Assembly: GCA_019873645.1 (NCBI GenBank)
Contig: JAIOAX010000001.1
Coordinates: forward strand, 186,001-250,000
From: Chloroflexota bacterium
GTDB taxonomy: Bacteria; Chloroflexota; Anaerolineae; B4-G1; SLSP01
Direction: 5' to 3'
Length of the DNA stretch: 64,000 bases
How positions within the stretch are numbered: position 1 is the stretch's first letter; each line of letters starts with the position of its first letter. A program made the translations under genes and the position numbers. Shown here piece by piece: positions 14,545 through 23,286 of the stretch. The notes beneath the pieces are model-generated. The model had not been told where the DNA came from and did not search any database. It saw only the letters and a list, made by a program, of their open reading frames with translations.

Positions 14545-15738
14545 ATGCAAACACTTGCTATTATCCCCGCACGTGGCGGGTCTAAAAGCATTCCGCGTAA
14601 AAATGTCCGTTTTTTGGCCGGTAAACCACTCATCGCTCACACCATTGAACAAGCTCACCAGGCCAAGTTGGTCAATCGTGTGGTTGTTTCCACAGACGAT
14701 GTGGAGATTGCTGCGATCTCTCAACAGTATGGCGCCGAAGTTATCTGGCGACCAGCGGAAATAAGCGGTGATACGGCCACTTCTGAAGCAGCATTGCTCT
14801 ACACGTTAAACTTTCTCCGCGAACAAGAAAATTACCTGCCTGATATACTGGTCTTTCTGCAATGTACATCACCATTAACTTTGGCTGAAGATATTGATGC
14901 GTCTATCCAGACGTTATTAGAATCCAATGCAGATTCAGCCTTGGCCGTCGTTCCCTTTCACTATTTTTTGTGGCAATCAACGGCGTCCGGAGAAGCTATC
15001 GGGATAAATCATGACAAGCGAGTACGTCCTTTGCGCCAACAACGCACACCCCAGTATTTGGAAACCGGCGCGGTGTATGTTATGCGAACGCAGGGTTTTT
15101 TAGAAGCTAAGCACCGTTTCTTCGGGAAAACGGTTATGTATATTATGCCAGCAGAACGCTGTCTGGAAATTGATGAACCGGTGGATTTTGAAATTGCCGA
15201 ACACCGGATGCGTCAACTACAACAACAGCGTCATGCGGCATTATTGCCGCAGCGTATTAGCGCATTGGTATTAGATTTTGATGGCGTCTTTACAGATAAT
15301 AAGGTATGGGTATTGGAAGATGGACGCGAGGCTGTCCGTTGTGACCGCAGCGACGGGCTTGGATTGGCTATGCTAACACGCCTTGGATTGCCTATCCTGG
15401 TGTTGTCTTCAGAGAAAAACCCAGTGGTTCAGGCCCGATGTGATAAACTCAATTTAACTTGTTACCATGGAGTACAGGACAAGCTGGTTTCGCTCCAAGG
15501 GTGGTTATCTGAAATAAAAGTACCTTTGTCCGAAGTGGTTTATGTAGGCAATGACATGAATGATTTAGCCTGCTTGCAAGCTGTAGGCTGTGGCATAGTT
15601 GTGCATGATGCTTATCCCGATGTACGCGCCGCCGCCAAGATTATTTTGGCTTCCCTTGGCGGTCAGGGTGCGATTCGTGAAGTGACTGAGCTGATCCATC
15701 AAAGGTTAAAAGAGAACGATTATGGCAAACAGTGTTAA
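14545..15738 (+). CDS. neuA: CMP-sialic acid synthetase fused to a KdsC-like HAD phosphatase
   Basis: Bifunctional enzyme for a nonulosonic acid. The N-terminal domain (about 1-225) is a CMP-sugar cytidylyltransferase: AIIPARGGSKSIPRKNVRFL, FLQCTSPLT, TGAVYVMRT. The C-terminal domain (about 235-397) is a HAD phosphatase of the KdsC/NANP kind: LVLDFDGVFTDNKVW (two catalytic Asp), LSSEKN, then KLVSLQGWLSEIK and VGNDMNDLACL. The phosphatase can remove phosphate from the 9-phosphate intermediate before CMP activation. 397 residues against about 230 for NeuA alone. It overlaps NeuB by 17 bases. The exact sugar (neuraminic, legionaminic or other) cannot be read from sequence; no NeuC-type gene is in the window. 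Confidence 0.88.
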   Translation: MQTLAIIPARGGSKSIPRKNVRFLAGKPLIAHTIEQAHQAKLVNRVVVSTDDVEIAAISQQYGAEVIWRPAEISGDTATSEAALLYTLNFLREQENYLPDILVFLQCTSPLTLAEDIDASIQTLLESNADSALAVVPFHYFLWQSTASGEAIGINHDKRVRPLRQQRTPQYLETGAVYVMRTQGFLEAKHRFFGKTVMYIMPAERCLEIDEPVDFEIAEHRMRQLQQQRHAALLPQRISALVLDFDGVFTDNKVWVLEDGREAVRCDRSDGLGLAMLTRLGLPILVLSSEKNPVVQARCDKLNLTCYHGVQDKLVSLQGWLSEIKVPLSEVVYVGNDMNDLACLQAVGCGIVVHDAYPDVRAAAKIILASLGGQGAIREVTELIHQRLKENDYGKQC

Positions 15739-16597
15739 GATTGGGGAACGGAAAGTAGGCTATGGTTATCCCACCTATATTATTGCGGAGATTGGGATCA
15801 ATCATAATGGAGATCTTGACATTGCGAAAAAATTGATAGACGCGGCTGCGGTAGCCGGGTGCGATGCAGTCAAGTTTCAGAAACGCACTCCAGAGTTGTG
15901 CGTCCCCCCCGAACAACGCGATGTCATGCGTGAGACGCCGTGGGGTGCAATGACCTATATGGACTACCGCCGGCGGGTTGAATTTGGTCAAACAGAGTAT
16001 GTAGAAATTGATCGCTATTGCCGTCAAAAAGGATTGGCTTGGTTCGCTTCTTGTTGGGATGAAGCTGCCGTAGATTTTATCGAGCAGTTCGCCCCTGTGT
16101 GTTATAAAATTGCTTCAGCCTCTCTGACTGATGATCATCTATTGCGTTATATCAATGCAACTGGCCGCCCTATCATACTTTCTACCGGCATGTCCACCAT
16201 GGCCGAAATTCGGCACGCGGTTTCTTTACTGGATACTGAGCGTCTGCTGATAGCTCATAGCACTAGTAGCTATCCGTGCAAGCCGGAGGAGCTTAACCTG
16301 CGCATGATTCCCGTTCTCCAACAAGAGTTTGTCTGTCCGGTTGGTTATTCGGGTCACGAGGTCGGCTTGCAGACTACGTATGCTGCCGTAGTATTAGGCG
16401 CTTGTTTTGTGGAACGGCATATCACACTTGACCGCGCGATGTGGGGCAGTGACCAGGCAGCTTCAATCGAACCCTGGGGTTTTATGCGTCTAGTGCGCGA
16501 TATACGGGTGATTGAATTAGCGCTTGGAGATGGCATTAAACAAGTATATGACAGTGAAAAACCTATATTGAAAAAACTCCGTCGATTGGCAGAATAA
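15722..16597 (+). CDS. neuB: N-acetylneuraminate synthase family protein lacking the SAF domain
   Basis: Condenses a hexosamine (or its 6-phosphate) with phosphoenolpyruvate to make a nonulosonic acid. 291 residues with the NeuB TIM-barrel signature: IAEIGINHNGDLDIAKKLID, AVKFQKRTPELC, YKIASASLTD, STGMSTMAEIRHAV, YSGHEVGLQT and ERHITLDRAMWGSDQAASIE. Typical NeuB proteins have about 340 residues with a C-terminal SAF (antifreeze-like) domain that completes the neighbouring active site. Here the stop follows directly after the barrel, and no SAF-like sequence was found before the next gene. It is coupled to the upstream cytidylyltransferase-phosphatase fusion, which suggests a phosphorylated route. 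Confidence 0.88.
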   Translation: MANSVKIGERKVGYGYPTYIIAEIGINHNGDLDIAKKLIDAAAVAGCDAVKFQKRTPELCVPPEQRDVMRETPWGAMTYMDYRRRVEFGQTEYVEIDRYCRQKGLAWFASCWDEAAVDFIEQFAPVCYKIASASLTDDHLLRYINATGRPIILSTGMSTMAEIRHAVSLLDTERLLIAHSTSSYPCKPEELNLRMIPVLQQEFVCPVGYSGHEVGLQTTYAAVVLGACFVERHITLDRAMWGSDQAASIEPWGFMRLVRDIRVIELALGDGIKQVYDSEKPILKKLRRLAE

Positions 16598-16607
16598 GGC
16601 TTCTGCT

Positions 16608-17834
16608 ATGCTCGACAAAAAGCAACTCAGAATTGTCCAACTGGCATCTTATAGAGGTAATATTGGCGACAGCGCCAATATTGTTGGAACCAGACGCATG
16701 CTCCGACGTAATCTCGCAAATTATGCGTTGGAGTTCACCGACCTGGAATATCTTGAGTACGAACCAGACCCCCGTTGGGGAGGGAAAAGATTTGATCACG
16801 AGTTTGTAGCACTGGTTAATCAACATGACCTGCTAATCATTGGCGGTGGCGGTTTTTTTGAACTCTCGCAAGACGATAGTCCCACAGGTACGCCACTCAA
16901 AATCAGCAGGCAAATTCTCGATAGCATCCATATTCCTATAGTATTCTATGCACTAGGATTTGAAACCGGGTTTGGTGTCAATGAAAATCGTCTGCAGAAA
17001 TTCAGACGATTCTTGGATTATGCATATTCTTCTGAGCACATTTTAGTCTCAGTCAGAAATGATGGATCATTAGAGAAAATTAACCAACTTTTGGGAGCAT
17101 CTTATGCCGATCACATCCATAAGGTGCCAGATGGCGGTTTCTTCACAAGAACGATAGCCCAACAACACATCGAGATTCCCGAAGGGAAGATACCCATCGC
17201 TCTCAACCTTGCCGGCGACAATTTGCCTTTGCGTTTTGAAGAAAAGAAAAAACAATGTGTAGCGGTATTAGCGACGAGAATTGTACATAGAATCCTCCGC
17301 AGGCCAGTGTCCAGCGAACTCACGACTTCCCTTCAACATATCACAACAGCAGCAAAACGATTTCTGAATGAATACCCGGATACACATCTAATTCTTATTC
17401 CACACATTCCTGAAGATCTGGACATTATTTGCAAATTCGTCGAGACCATAGGCCCGCCGTATTCACGAAGCCGTATCACAGTGGCCCCTTATGTCTTTGG
17501 CGAAGAGGCGCAAAACTATATTTTTGATTTGTATAGTAAGTGCATGTTTATCATCGGGATGCGTTTTCATGCCAATGTTTGCGGTATAGGGCTAGGTGTG
17601 CCAACAATTGGCTTGACCAGTGCATTTACTAAAATCGAAAATCTCTATAAAGAGTTACAATTGAAGGAGAGAGTTCTCAGTGTTAGAGACACGCAACTCT
17701 CAGAGAAAATTTACGCCCTGATGACACAGACTATGAAAGAAAAGGACCAAATATCTGCGCGTTATAGTCAAATATGCGAACAATTGGCTAGAGACCTAGC
17801 CAGCTTTCATGCCGAAATCGTTAAACTCATATAA
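16608..17834 (+). CDS. Polysaccharide pyruvyl transferase family protein
   Basis: Likely adds a ketal-linked pyruvate to a glycan residue, or belongs to the related CsaB group. 408 residues. The N-terminus QLASYRGNIGDSANIVGTRR, the glycine-rich DLLIIGGGGFFEL and the late FIIGMRFHANVCGIGLGVPT are the three segments that define PF04230. A+T-rich like its neighbours. Ten bases separate it from NeuB. Pyruvylated glycans can serve as anchors for S-layer proteins, but no SLH domain protein is present in this window. Confidence 0.8.
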   Translation: MLDKKQLRIVQLASYRGNIGDSANIVGTRRMLRRNLANYALEFTDLEYLEYEPDPRWGGKRFDHEFVALVNQHDLLIIGGGGFFELSQDDSPTGTPLKISRQILDSIHIPIVFYALGFETGFGVNENRLQKFRRFLDYAYSSEHILVSVRNDGSLEKINQLLGASYADHIHKVPDGGFFTRTIAQQHIEIPEGKIPIALNLAGDNLPLRFEEKKKQCVAVLATRIVHRILRRPVSSELTTSLQHITTAAKRFLNEYPDTHLILIPHIPEDLDIICKFVETIGPPYSRSRITVAPYVFGEEAQNYIFDLYSKCMFIIGMRFHANVCGIGLGVPTIGLTSAFTKIENLYKELQLKERVLSVRDTQLSEKIYALMTQTMKEKDQISARYSQICEQLARDLASFHAEIVKLI

Positions 17835-17843
17835 GATCACGCA

Positions 17844-19454
17844 ATGATGTCAATACTTTACCGGGGAATACGTTCCTACTTGGGGAAAAAGATAAAACCA
17901 CTGTTGCCCAAGCAATTCCGTCTGGGCAGCGTAGAAAAACTGTTCAAGGATGCACCTGTTGCTACGCCTAAGGGTAAAAAAGTCTTGATTTACAGCCCCG
18001 TTCCCTGGGAACTGGGGCGCGTGGAGATGGGCCTGGGGCTGGCGCTGAAAGCGCGTGGGTATGATGTCGTTACCTACATTTGCGGCGGCGATTTTTCAGC
18101 CTGCGAGATGGAAAATGCCAACACCCTGCGCCTGCCCTGTGCTCAGTGCGTGGCTATGGCAATCAGCCAACAGTCGCCATTCGGATTTGTCCCTAAGACG
18201 GTGCGCAGTTTTATCCGCGAAGACGATGCAGCGCGCGCTAGCAAGGTTGCTTCTGCGTGGAATGGACGCGATCTTGCGGATGTTCACTGCGAGGGGCTGC
18301 CGGTAGGCTTTAACGTGGCCCGGTATCTGCACAACTATTACCACGCGGCTACCTACGAACAGGATTATGACACCGGCCACATTGAAAACGCGCGCCGTTG
18401 TCTGGAAAGCAGCATCCTATACTTTATTGCGGCGCGCCGGATTCTGGCGAATGAGTCGCCGGATATCTTGATCCTTTCCAACGGCAAAAATCTCGTCTAT
18501 TATCCGTTTTTTCATCAGGCGCACCTGTACCGAATCCGTACCGTGACGTGGGATGAGTCGGTCGTTTTTGAAGATAGTCTGATCTTCAATCACGATTGCT
18601 TCGCCAATGAAATTCACCTGGAATCCGTCTGGCCACGGTGGCGCGACATGCCGCTTTCGCCGGCGGAAGACGAGCGTTTGGATGCCTTTATTCAACGCCG
18701 CCAAAAGGGTGTGGAAGGTTTGACGCCGATCATGCACGGCGCGGCGGCGGCAGTGCGCGAGTTTTTATGCGCGCGGGGATGGGACGACGCGCGCCCGCTG
18801 GTAGCGATCTATCCCAACATGGCCTGGGATACGGCGGTAGTAGGCCGAGATGTGGGGTTCACCTCGTTAGTGGACTGGTTGCGCGCGCTGGTAGAACTGG
18901 CAAAGGCGCTGCCCGACCGCACTTTTGTCTTTCGCGCACACCCGCATGAGGCCACTTTGCCCAAGCACTTCGCCACTTCCACCCCCACCCTGGCATTGCT
19001 GTCGCAATTCGGCGCTCTACCGGATAACATCATTCTTATCCCGCCAGACGTTACGCTGAATAGCTACGCGCTAGGCCAAATGGCCCAACATCGCGTGCTC
19101 TATACCGGCACCCTGGGGCTGGAGCTTGCCGTGGATGGGTATGCCTCGCTGGTGTGCGGCGATGTGCATTACCGCAACAAGGGATTCACGATAGACATTC
19201 TCAACGCCGAGCACTTGCGCGAACAAATGTTGACTGCGCCGACGCTTACCGCCGAGCAACAGGCCTGGGCGCGCCGATATATGTACCTCTATGTATTCCG
19301 GCATCTCGTGCGTCTGGGATGCATTGGCAAGGCCACGCGTTTTATTCCTGATTCCTGGTTTGCCCGACTGCTTCCTGGCGCAACGGGATACTGGCAAGAA
19401 TTTGTCGCTGCCGTCGCGGGGGAAAGAGAGTTTGATTTTGGCCCCAGTGATTAG
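17844..19454 (+). CDS. Capsule-polysaccharide-type glycosyltransferase (PF05159-like)
   Basis: 536 residues, no signal peptide or membrane span. Two Rossmann-like halves suggest a GT-B fold: KKVLIYSPVPWELGRVEMGL near residue 45 and, in the second half, FVFRAHPHEATLPKHF with YTGTLGLELAVDGYASLVCG. The RAHPHE and GTLGLE segments resemble capsule biosynthesis proteins of the KpsC/KpsS and surface-glycan families. Exact donor and acceptor unknown. The gene returns to higher G+C than its immediate upstream neighbours. It overlaps the following methyltransferase. Confidence 0.55.
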   Translation: MMSILYRGIRSYLGKKIKPLLPKQFRLGSVEKLFKDAPVATPKGKKVLIYSPVPWELGRVEMGLGLALKARGYDVVTYICGGDFSACEMENANTLRLPCAQCVAMAISQQSPFGFVPKTVRSFIREDDAARASKVASAWNGRDLADVHCEGLPVGFNVARYLHNYYHAATYEQDYDTGHIENARRCLESSILYFIAARRILANESPDILILSNGKNLVYYPFFHQAHLYRIRTVTWDESVVFEDSLIFNHDCFANEIHLESVWPRWRDMPLSPAEDERLDAFIQRRQKGVEGLTPIMHGAAAAVREFLCARGWDDARPLVAIYPNMAWDTAVVGRDVGFTSLVDWLRALVELAKALPDRTFVFRAHPHEATLPKHFATSTPTLALLSQFGALPDNIILIPPDVTLNSYALGQMAQHRVLYTGTLGLELAVDGYASLVCGDVHYRNKGFTIDILNAEHLREQMLTAPTLTAEQQAWARRYMYLYVFRHLVRLGCIGKATRFIPDSWFARLLPGATGYWQEFVAAVAGEREFDFGPSD

Positions 19455-20289
19455 CTGGCTGAAAACACATGTGCGTAGGCTGTGGGCCATGCGCAATGCT
19501 TTGCCGTTCAGGCCATTTTTGAAGCGGTTAGCTTATCGTGCCTACCACGCGCCGCGTTATCAGGGCGGGCAGATTAAAATTGCTGGATATACCATCCAAT
19601 ACCTGGATTTGTTGTCACTTTACATCGAGTATAAGGATATTTTCGCTCATCGGATCTACCATTTTGAAACAACAGAAACCAGCCCTTATATTATAGACGG
19701 GGGAGGATGCATTGGATTGTCCGTGTTGTACTTCAAGTCCGTCTATCCGCAGGCGCGACTGGTGGTCTTTGAACCGGATCCACATGTGTTCGCGACCTTA
19801 AAACACAACATCGAAGTCAATGCTTTGCAGGATGTGTTGTTGGTTCAAGCCGGTTTGTCGGGACGCGCCGGCGCCGATGTTTTTGTGCCAGATGGCATAG
19901 ATGGCGGACGCATTGCTCTCCCTACGGGCAAAGAAGGCATCGTGGTTACCACGGTAAAGCTGTCGGACTATTTGACAGAGCCGGTTGACTTTCTCAAACT
20001 CAACATTGAAGGATACGAATGGCCCGTATTAGAGGAAGCTGCCGCCAGTGGGCGATTGCGGCAAGTGCGGGAAATGGTAGTGGAGTATCACGGTTGGCCC
20101 CATGGAGAACAAAACCTGGGGGCGATTCTTATGCTATTGGAAGGCGAGGGGTATCGCTATCTGGTCCACGATTTTGACCCTGAGACCGGTCCCGCGAGTA
20201 AGCCGCCTTTTCGTATCCGTCCTGATACAACCTGGTATTGTTTGATCTATGCCTGCCGCGAGGATTTATATGCTCAAGTCAATGCTTAA
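19447..20289 (+). CDS. FkbM family methyltransferase
   Basis: SAM-dependent O-methyltransferase for a glycan or small molecule. 280 residues from GTG 19447, which overlaps the upstream stop by eight bases; in-frame TTG codons at 19432 and 19438, nearer to the purine-rich GGGGGAAAGAGAG, are alternatives. The FkbM core is clear: YIIDGGGCIGLSVLYF (motif I), LVVFEPDPHVFATLKHNI, VKLSDYLTEPVDFLKLNIEG and VVEYHGW. The FLKLNIEGYEWPVLE block is diagnostic. Probably caps or decorates the exported glycan. Confidence 0.85.
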   Translation: MISWLKTHVRRLWAMRNALPFRPFLKRLAYRAYHAPRYQGGQIKIAGYTIQYLDLLSLYIEYKDIFAHRIYHFETTETSPYIIDGGGCIGLSVLYFKSVYPQARLVVFEPDPHVFATLKHNIEVNALQDVLLVQAGLSGRAGADVFVPDGIDGGRIALPTGKEGIVVTTVKLSDYLTEPVDFLKLNIEGYEWPVLEEAAASGRLRQVREMVVEYHGWPHGEQNLGAILMLLEGEGYRYLVHDFDPETGPASKPPFRIRPDTTWYCLIYACREDLYAQVNA

Positions 20290-20986
20290 GCGACTGTTAC
20301 CGCACTCATTTTACGCGTTGGCGGCGCGACGTTTGCGTGGTGTGCGCTGGGGTAGCTTCCGGAGGGTAACGCCTATCAGCGCGGTCTTTGGCTTCGACCG
20401 TGGACAGCCGATTGACCGCTATTACATAGAGTCTTTCTTGCGCGCGCATAGCGGCGATATCCAAGGCCGGGTGTTGGAAGTCGGCGACGCCGAATATACG
20501 CGAAGGTTCGGGGGAGCGAAAGTGACCTGGAGCGATGTCTTACATGCCGTTCCGGGCAATCCAGAAGCTACACTGATCGGCGACCTGTCGACTGGCGTGA
20601 ACATCCCTGAATCTGTATTTGATTGTTTGGTGCTGACACAGGTCTTTTTGGTGATTTACAATGTTCATGAGGCTGTGCGACACAGTTATCGTGCTCTTAA
20701 GCCCGGCGGCGTCTTGCTGGCAACTGTGCCAGGGATCAGCCAAATCAGCCGCTATGATAGGGAACGCTGGGGCGACTATTGGCGCTTCACCGACGCTGCG
20801 GCGCGTCGGCTATTTGGCGACGTGTTTGGGGCAGAGAATGTAACAGTAGAGCTATATGGCAATGTGCTGGCGGCGTGCGCTTTTTTACAGGGGCTTGCAG
20901 CCCATGAGTTGACAAGACGTGAGCTAGATTTTAACGATCCAAATTATCAAGTCACAATCGGGATTCGTGCAATAAAACCGGAATGA
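20270..20986 (+). CDS. Class I SAM-dependent methyltransferase
   Basis: 238 residues from ATG 20270, with CGAGGA upstream, overlapping the FkbM gene by 20 bases. A degenerate motif I (GRVLEVGDAEYTRRFG), then DCLVLTQVFLVIYNVHEAVR and HSYRALKPGGVLLATVPGIS, match Methyltransf_11-type enzymes. RWGDYWRFTDAAARRLFGDVF is common in surface-glycan methyltransferases. Substrate unknown. Its stop overlaps the deacetylase start (ATGA). Confidence 0.8.
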   Translation: MLKSMLKRLLPHSFYALAARRLRGVRWGSFRRVTPISAVFGFDRGQPIDRYYIESFLRAHSGDIQGRVLEVGDAEYTRRFGGAKVTWSDVLHAVPGNPEATLIGDLSTGVNIPESVFDCLVLTQVFLVIYNVHEAVRHSYRALKPGGVLLATVPGISQISRYDRERWGDYWRFTDAAARRLFGDVFGAENVTVELYGNVLAACAFLQGLAAHELTRRELDFNDPNYQVTIGIRAIKPE

Positions 20987-21933
20987 ATGTGAGCCAGATT
21001 GTGCGCCAACACATACGCCGCCTGTACCCCAAAACAGTGATTTTGCTCTATCATCGCGTAGCAGAGTGTCGCCTTGACTCTGAACAACTCTGCGTCACCC
21101 CTCAGCATTTTGCTGAACAGATGGCTTGTCTGCGCAAACACTTCAATGTGCGCCGTTTGCACAATTTGCACCGTTGGGATACAAATTCAGGGATTGTGGT
21201 CACCTTTGACGATGGCTACAGCGACAATCTGTACCATGCTTTGCCTGTTTTGGAAGAATATGACATACCCGCAACGATCTTTGTCAGCAGCCATTATGTT
21301 GAAACAGACACCTCCTTCTGGTGGGATGTACTGGCAGCCACTTTGCTTGCCGCACCCATAGTGCCTGCGCAATTGACAATTATGCTACAAGGACAAACAT
21401 ATCATTATGAAACAAGTTCAGAAGGCGAACGGCTTCAGGTCTATCGTAAGTTACTTGAAAAAGCACATTACCTAAACGCATCTGAGATCGAGCAATTCGT
21501 TTTCGACTTGCGCCAGTGGGCCGCGCTACACCATTGGCAGGATGGCTGGGGCCGCCCCCTTGCGTTAAGCGAACTACAATCCCTTGCTCAAAGTGCACTC
21601 ATTGACATTGGCGCTCACACGCAAAAACACCTCAACCTGGCCCACCAATCCAGGACGGTGCAATCTGCGGAGATTCAGCTTGGACGGCAACAATTGCAAA
21701 CTTGGCTCAATAGACCTATTACCAGTTTTGCCTATCCTTTTGGATTTCCCAGCTTACATTACAATGCAGATACAATCCGGGCAGTGCAAGCCGCCGGTTT
21801 TTTACGCGCTTGCGCTAATCAAGAAGGATGGGTGACATGGCGCAGCGACCAATTTCAATATCCCCGCTATCTGGTGCGAGATTGGAACGGTGACGAGTTT
21901 ATGGAACATCTTGCGGCGTGGTTTGCCGCTTAA
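20983..21933 (+). CDS. NodB-type polysaccharide deacetylase
   Basis: Metal-dependent de-N- or de-O-acetylase (carbohydrate esterase 4). 316 residues. Motif 1 is TFDDGYSDN at about residue 72, motif 2 is the metal-binding HTQKH within IDIGAHTQKHLNLAH, and motif 3 is FAYPFGFPS. No signal peptide, so it may act in the cytoplasm on a precursor. It starts at ATG 20983, overlapping the previous stop. Methyltransferase, deacetylase and glycosyltransferase are therefore co-transcribed. Confidence 0.88.
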   Translation: MNVSQIVRQHIRRLYPKTVILLYHRVAECRLDSEQLCVTPQHFAEQMACLRKHFNVRRLHNLHRWDTNSGIVVTFDDGYSDNLYHALPVLEEYDIPATIFVSSHYVETDTSFWWDVLAATLLAAPIVPAQLTIMLQGQTYHYETSSEGERLQVYRKLLEKAHYLNASEIEQFVFDLRQWAALHHWQDGWGRPLALSELQSLAQSALIDIGAHTQKHLNLAHQSRTVQSAEIQLGRQQLQTWLNRPITSFAYPFGFPSLHYNADTIRAVQAAGFLRACANQEGWVTWRSDQFQYPRYLVRDWNGDEFMEHLAAWFAA

Positions 21934-21942
21934 TACCCGACT

Positions 21943-23286
21943 ATGAATATCCTTCAAGTAAACACCACCGATATGGGGGGGGGCGCGGCGAAAGCCGCTT
22001 ATTCACTACACAAGGCGTATCAAGAGCATGGCCATGATGCCTGGTTGGCGGTGGGTTTTAAGCAATCGGATGCACCGGCGATTTTACAAATTCCTGGCGC
22101 GCGACACGCACCGTTTTATGCTAAACCCCTATGGCAGATTTATGGACGATTGCAACCTTGGGAAAAACGTGCGCCGGGGGTGCGGTTAGTACGCGATCTA
22201 CTATGGACATGCGCCGGTGGGGAATCTTTATGGGCGCGCATCGAAGGACAAGAGAATTTTAACTATCCAGGCAGCCACCGTTTGCTGAATTTGCTCCCCG
22301 AGATCCCAGATATTGTGCATCTGCACAATATACACGGCGGCTATTTTGATCTGCGCTATTTGATCACACTCAGCCGGCAAAGGCCGGTTATCGTGACTTT
22401 GCACGATGCCTGGCTGTTAAGCGGTCATTGCGCTCATTCGTTGGATTGTGAACGCTGGCAGACGGGATGCGGGCGCTGTCCCGACTTGAGCCTCTATCCT
22501 GGCCTCTTGCGCGACGGCTCAGCGCGGAATTGGCAACGCAAAAGGGCGATCTATCAAAAATCGCAACTCTATGTGGTTACACCCTCACACTGGCTCATGA
22601 ATAAAGTTCAGGCCTCAATGCTACATCCCGAACAGACGCGGGTGATTCCCAATGGCATTGATCTACGCATATTCCAACCCGGCGATCAGAAAAAAGCGCG
22701 CGAACAGCTAAATCTGCCGCTCGATGCCTGGATCTTGTTGTATGTCGGCTCCATAGATGTAGCAGATTCTTTCAAGGATTTTGCGACGTTGCGCCAGGCA
22801 CTTGTGCAACTGCCATCTATGGGTAAACCCGTCATACTCATTTGCCTGCATCAAACGGGCTCCTCAGAAACGTTTGGACAAGCGACCATTCAATTTCGGG
22901 CCTATGAAACCGATGAAACCAAAGTGGCGGCATATTATCAAGCGGCGGACATTTACGTGCATGCAGCAAAAGCAGAAAATTATCCTTACGTTATTATGGA
23001 AGCCATGGCTTGTGGATTGCCGGTCGTCGCGTCGGCCGTGGGGGGAATTCCCGAGCAGGTTATAGACGGTGAAACCGGCTTCTTGATGCCGACAAGAGAT
23101 GCCAGCGTGTGCGCCGAACATGTTCACCGTTTGTTGACCACCCGCACTTTACGGGAACGTATCGGGGTGCAGGCAGCGCAAGTCGCCCGGCAAAATTTCA
23201 GTTTAGATACACAGGTATCATCATACTTACAATGGTATACGGAAGTCTTACTGACTTGGAATAAGACAAAGCATGAAATACTATAA
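21943..23286 (+). CDS. Family 4 glycosyltransferase (GT-B)
   Basis: 447 residues. The start MNILQVNTTDMGGGAAKAAY is typical of the WcaC-like group. The nucleotide-sugar site contains the E-x7-E motif in AKAENYPYVIMEAMACGLPV and SAVGGIPEQVIDGETGFLMP. Middle segments YVVTPSHWLMNKVQ and VIPNGIDLRIFQPG are also standard for GT4. It overlaps the next gene by 14 bases. Sugar specificity is not readable. Confidence 0.88.
   Translation: MNILQVNTTDMGGGAAKAAYSLHKAYQEHGHDAWLAVGFKQSDAPAILQIPGARHAPFYAKPLWQIYGRLQPWEKRAPGVRLVRDLLWTCAGGESLWARIEGQENFNYPGSHRLLNLLPEIPDIVHLHNIHGGYFDLRYLITLSRQRPVIVTLHDAWLLSGHCAHSLDCERWQTGCGRCPDLSLYPGLLRDGSARNWQRKRAIYQKSQLYVVTPSHWLMNKVQASMLHPEQTRVIPNGIDLRIFQPGDQKKAREQLNLPLDAWILLYVGSIDVADSFKDFATLRQALVQLPSMGKPVILICLHQTGSSETFGQATIQFRAYETDETKVAAYYQAADIYVHAAKAENYPYVIMEAMACGLPVVASAVGGIPEQVIDGETGFLMPTRDASVCAEHVHRLLTTRTLRERIGVQAAQVARQNFSLDTQVSSYLQWYTEVLLTWNKTKHEIL

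Noticed and set aside
16598..16607. A frameshifted SAF domain after NeuB
   Set aside because: Only ten bases separate NeuB from the next well-supported gene, so there is no room for a lost domain.
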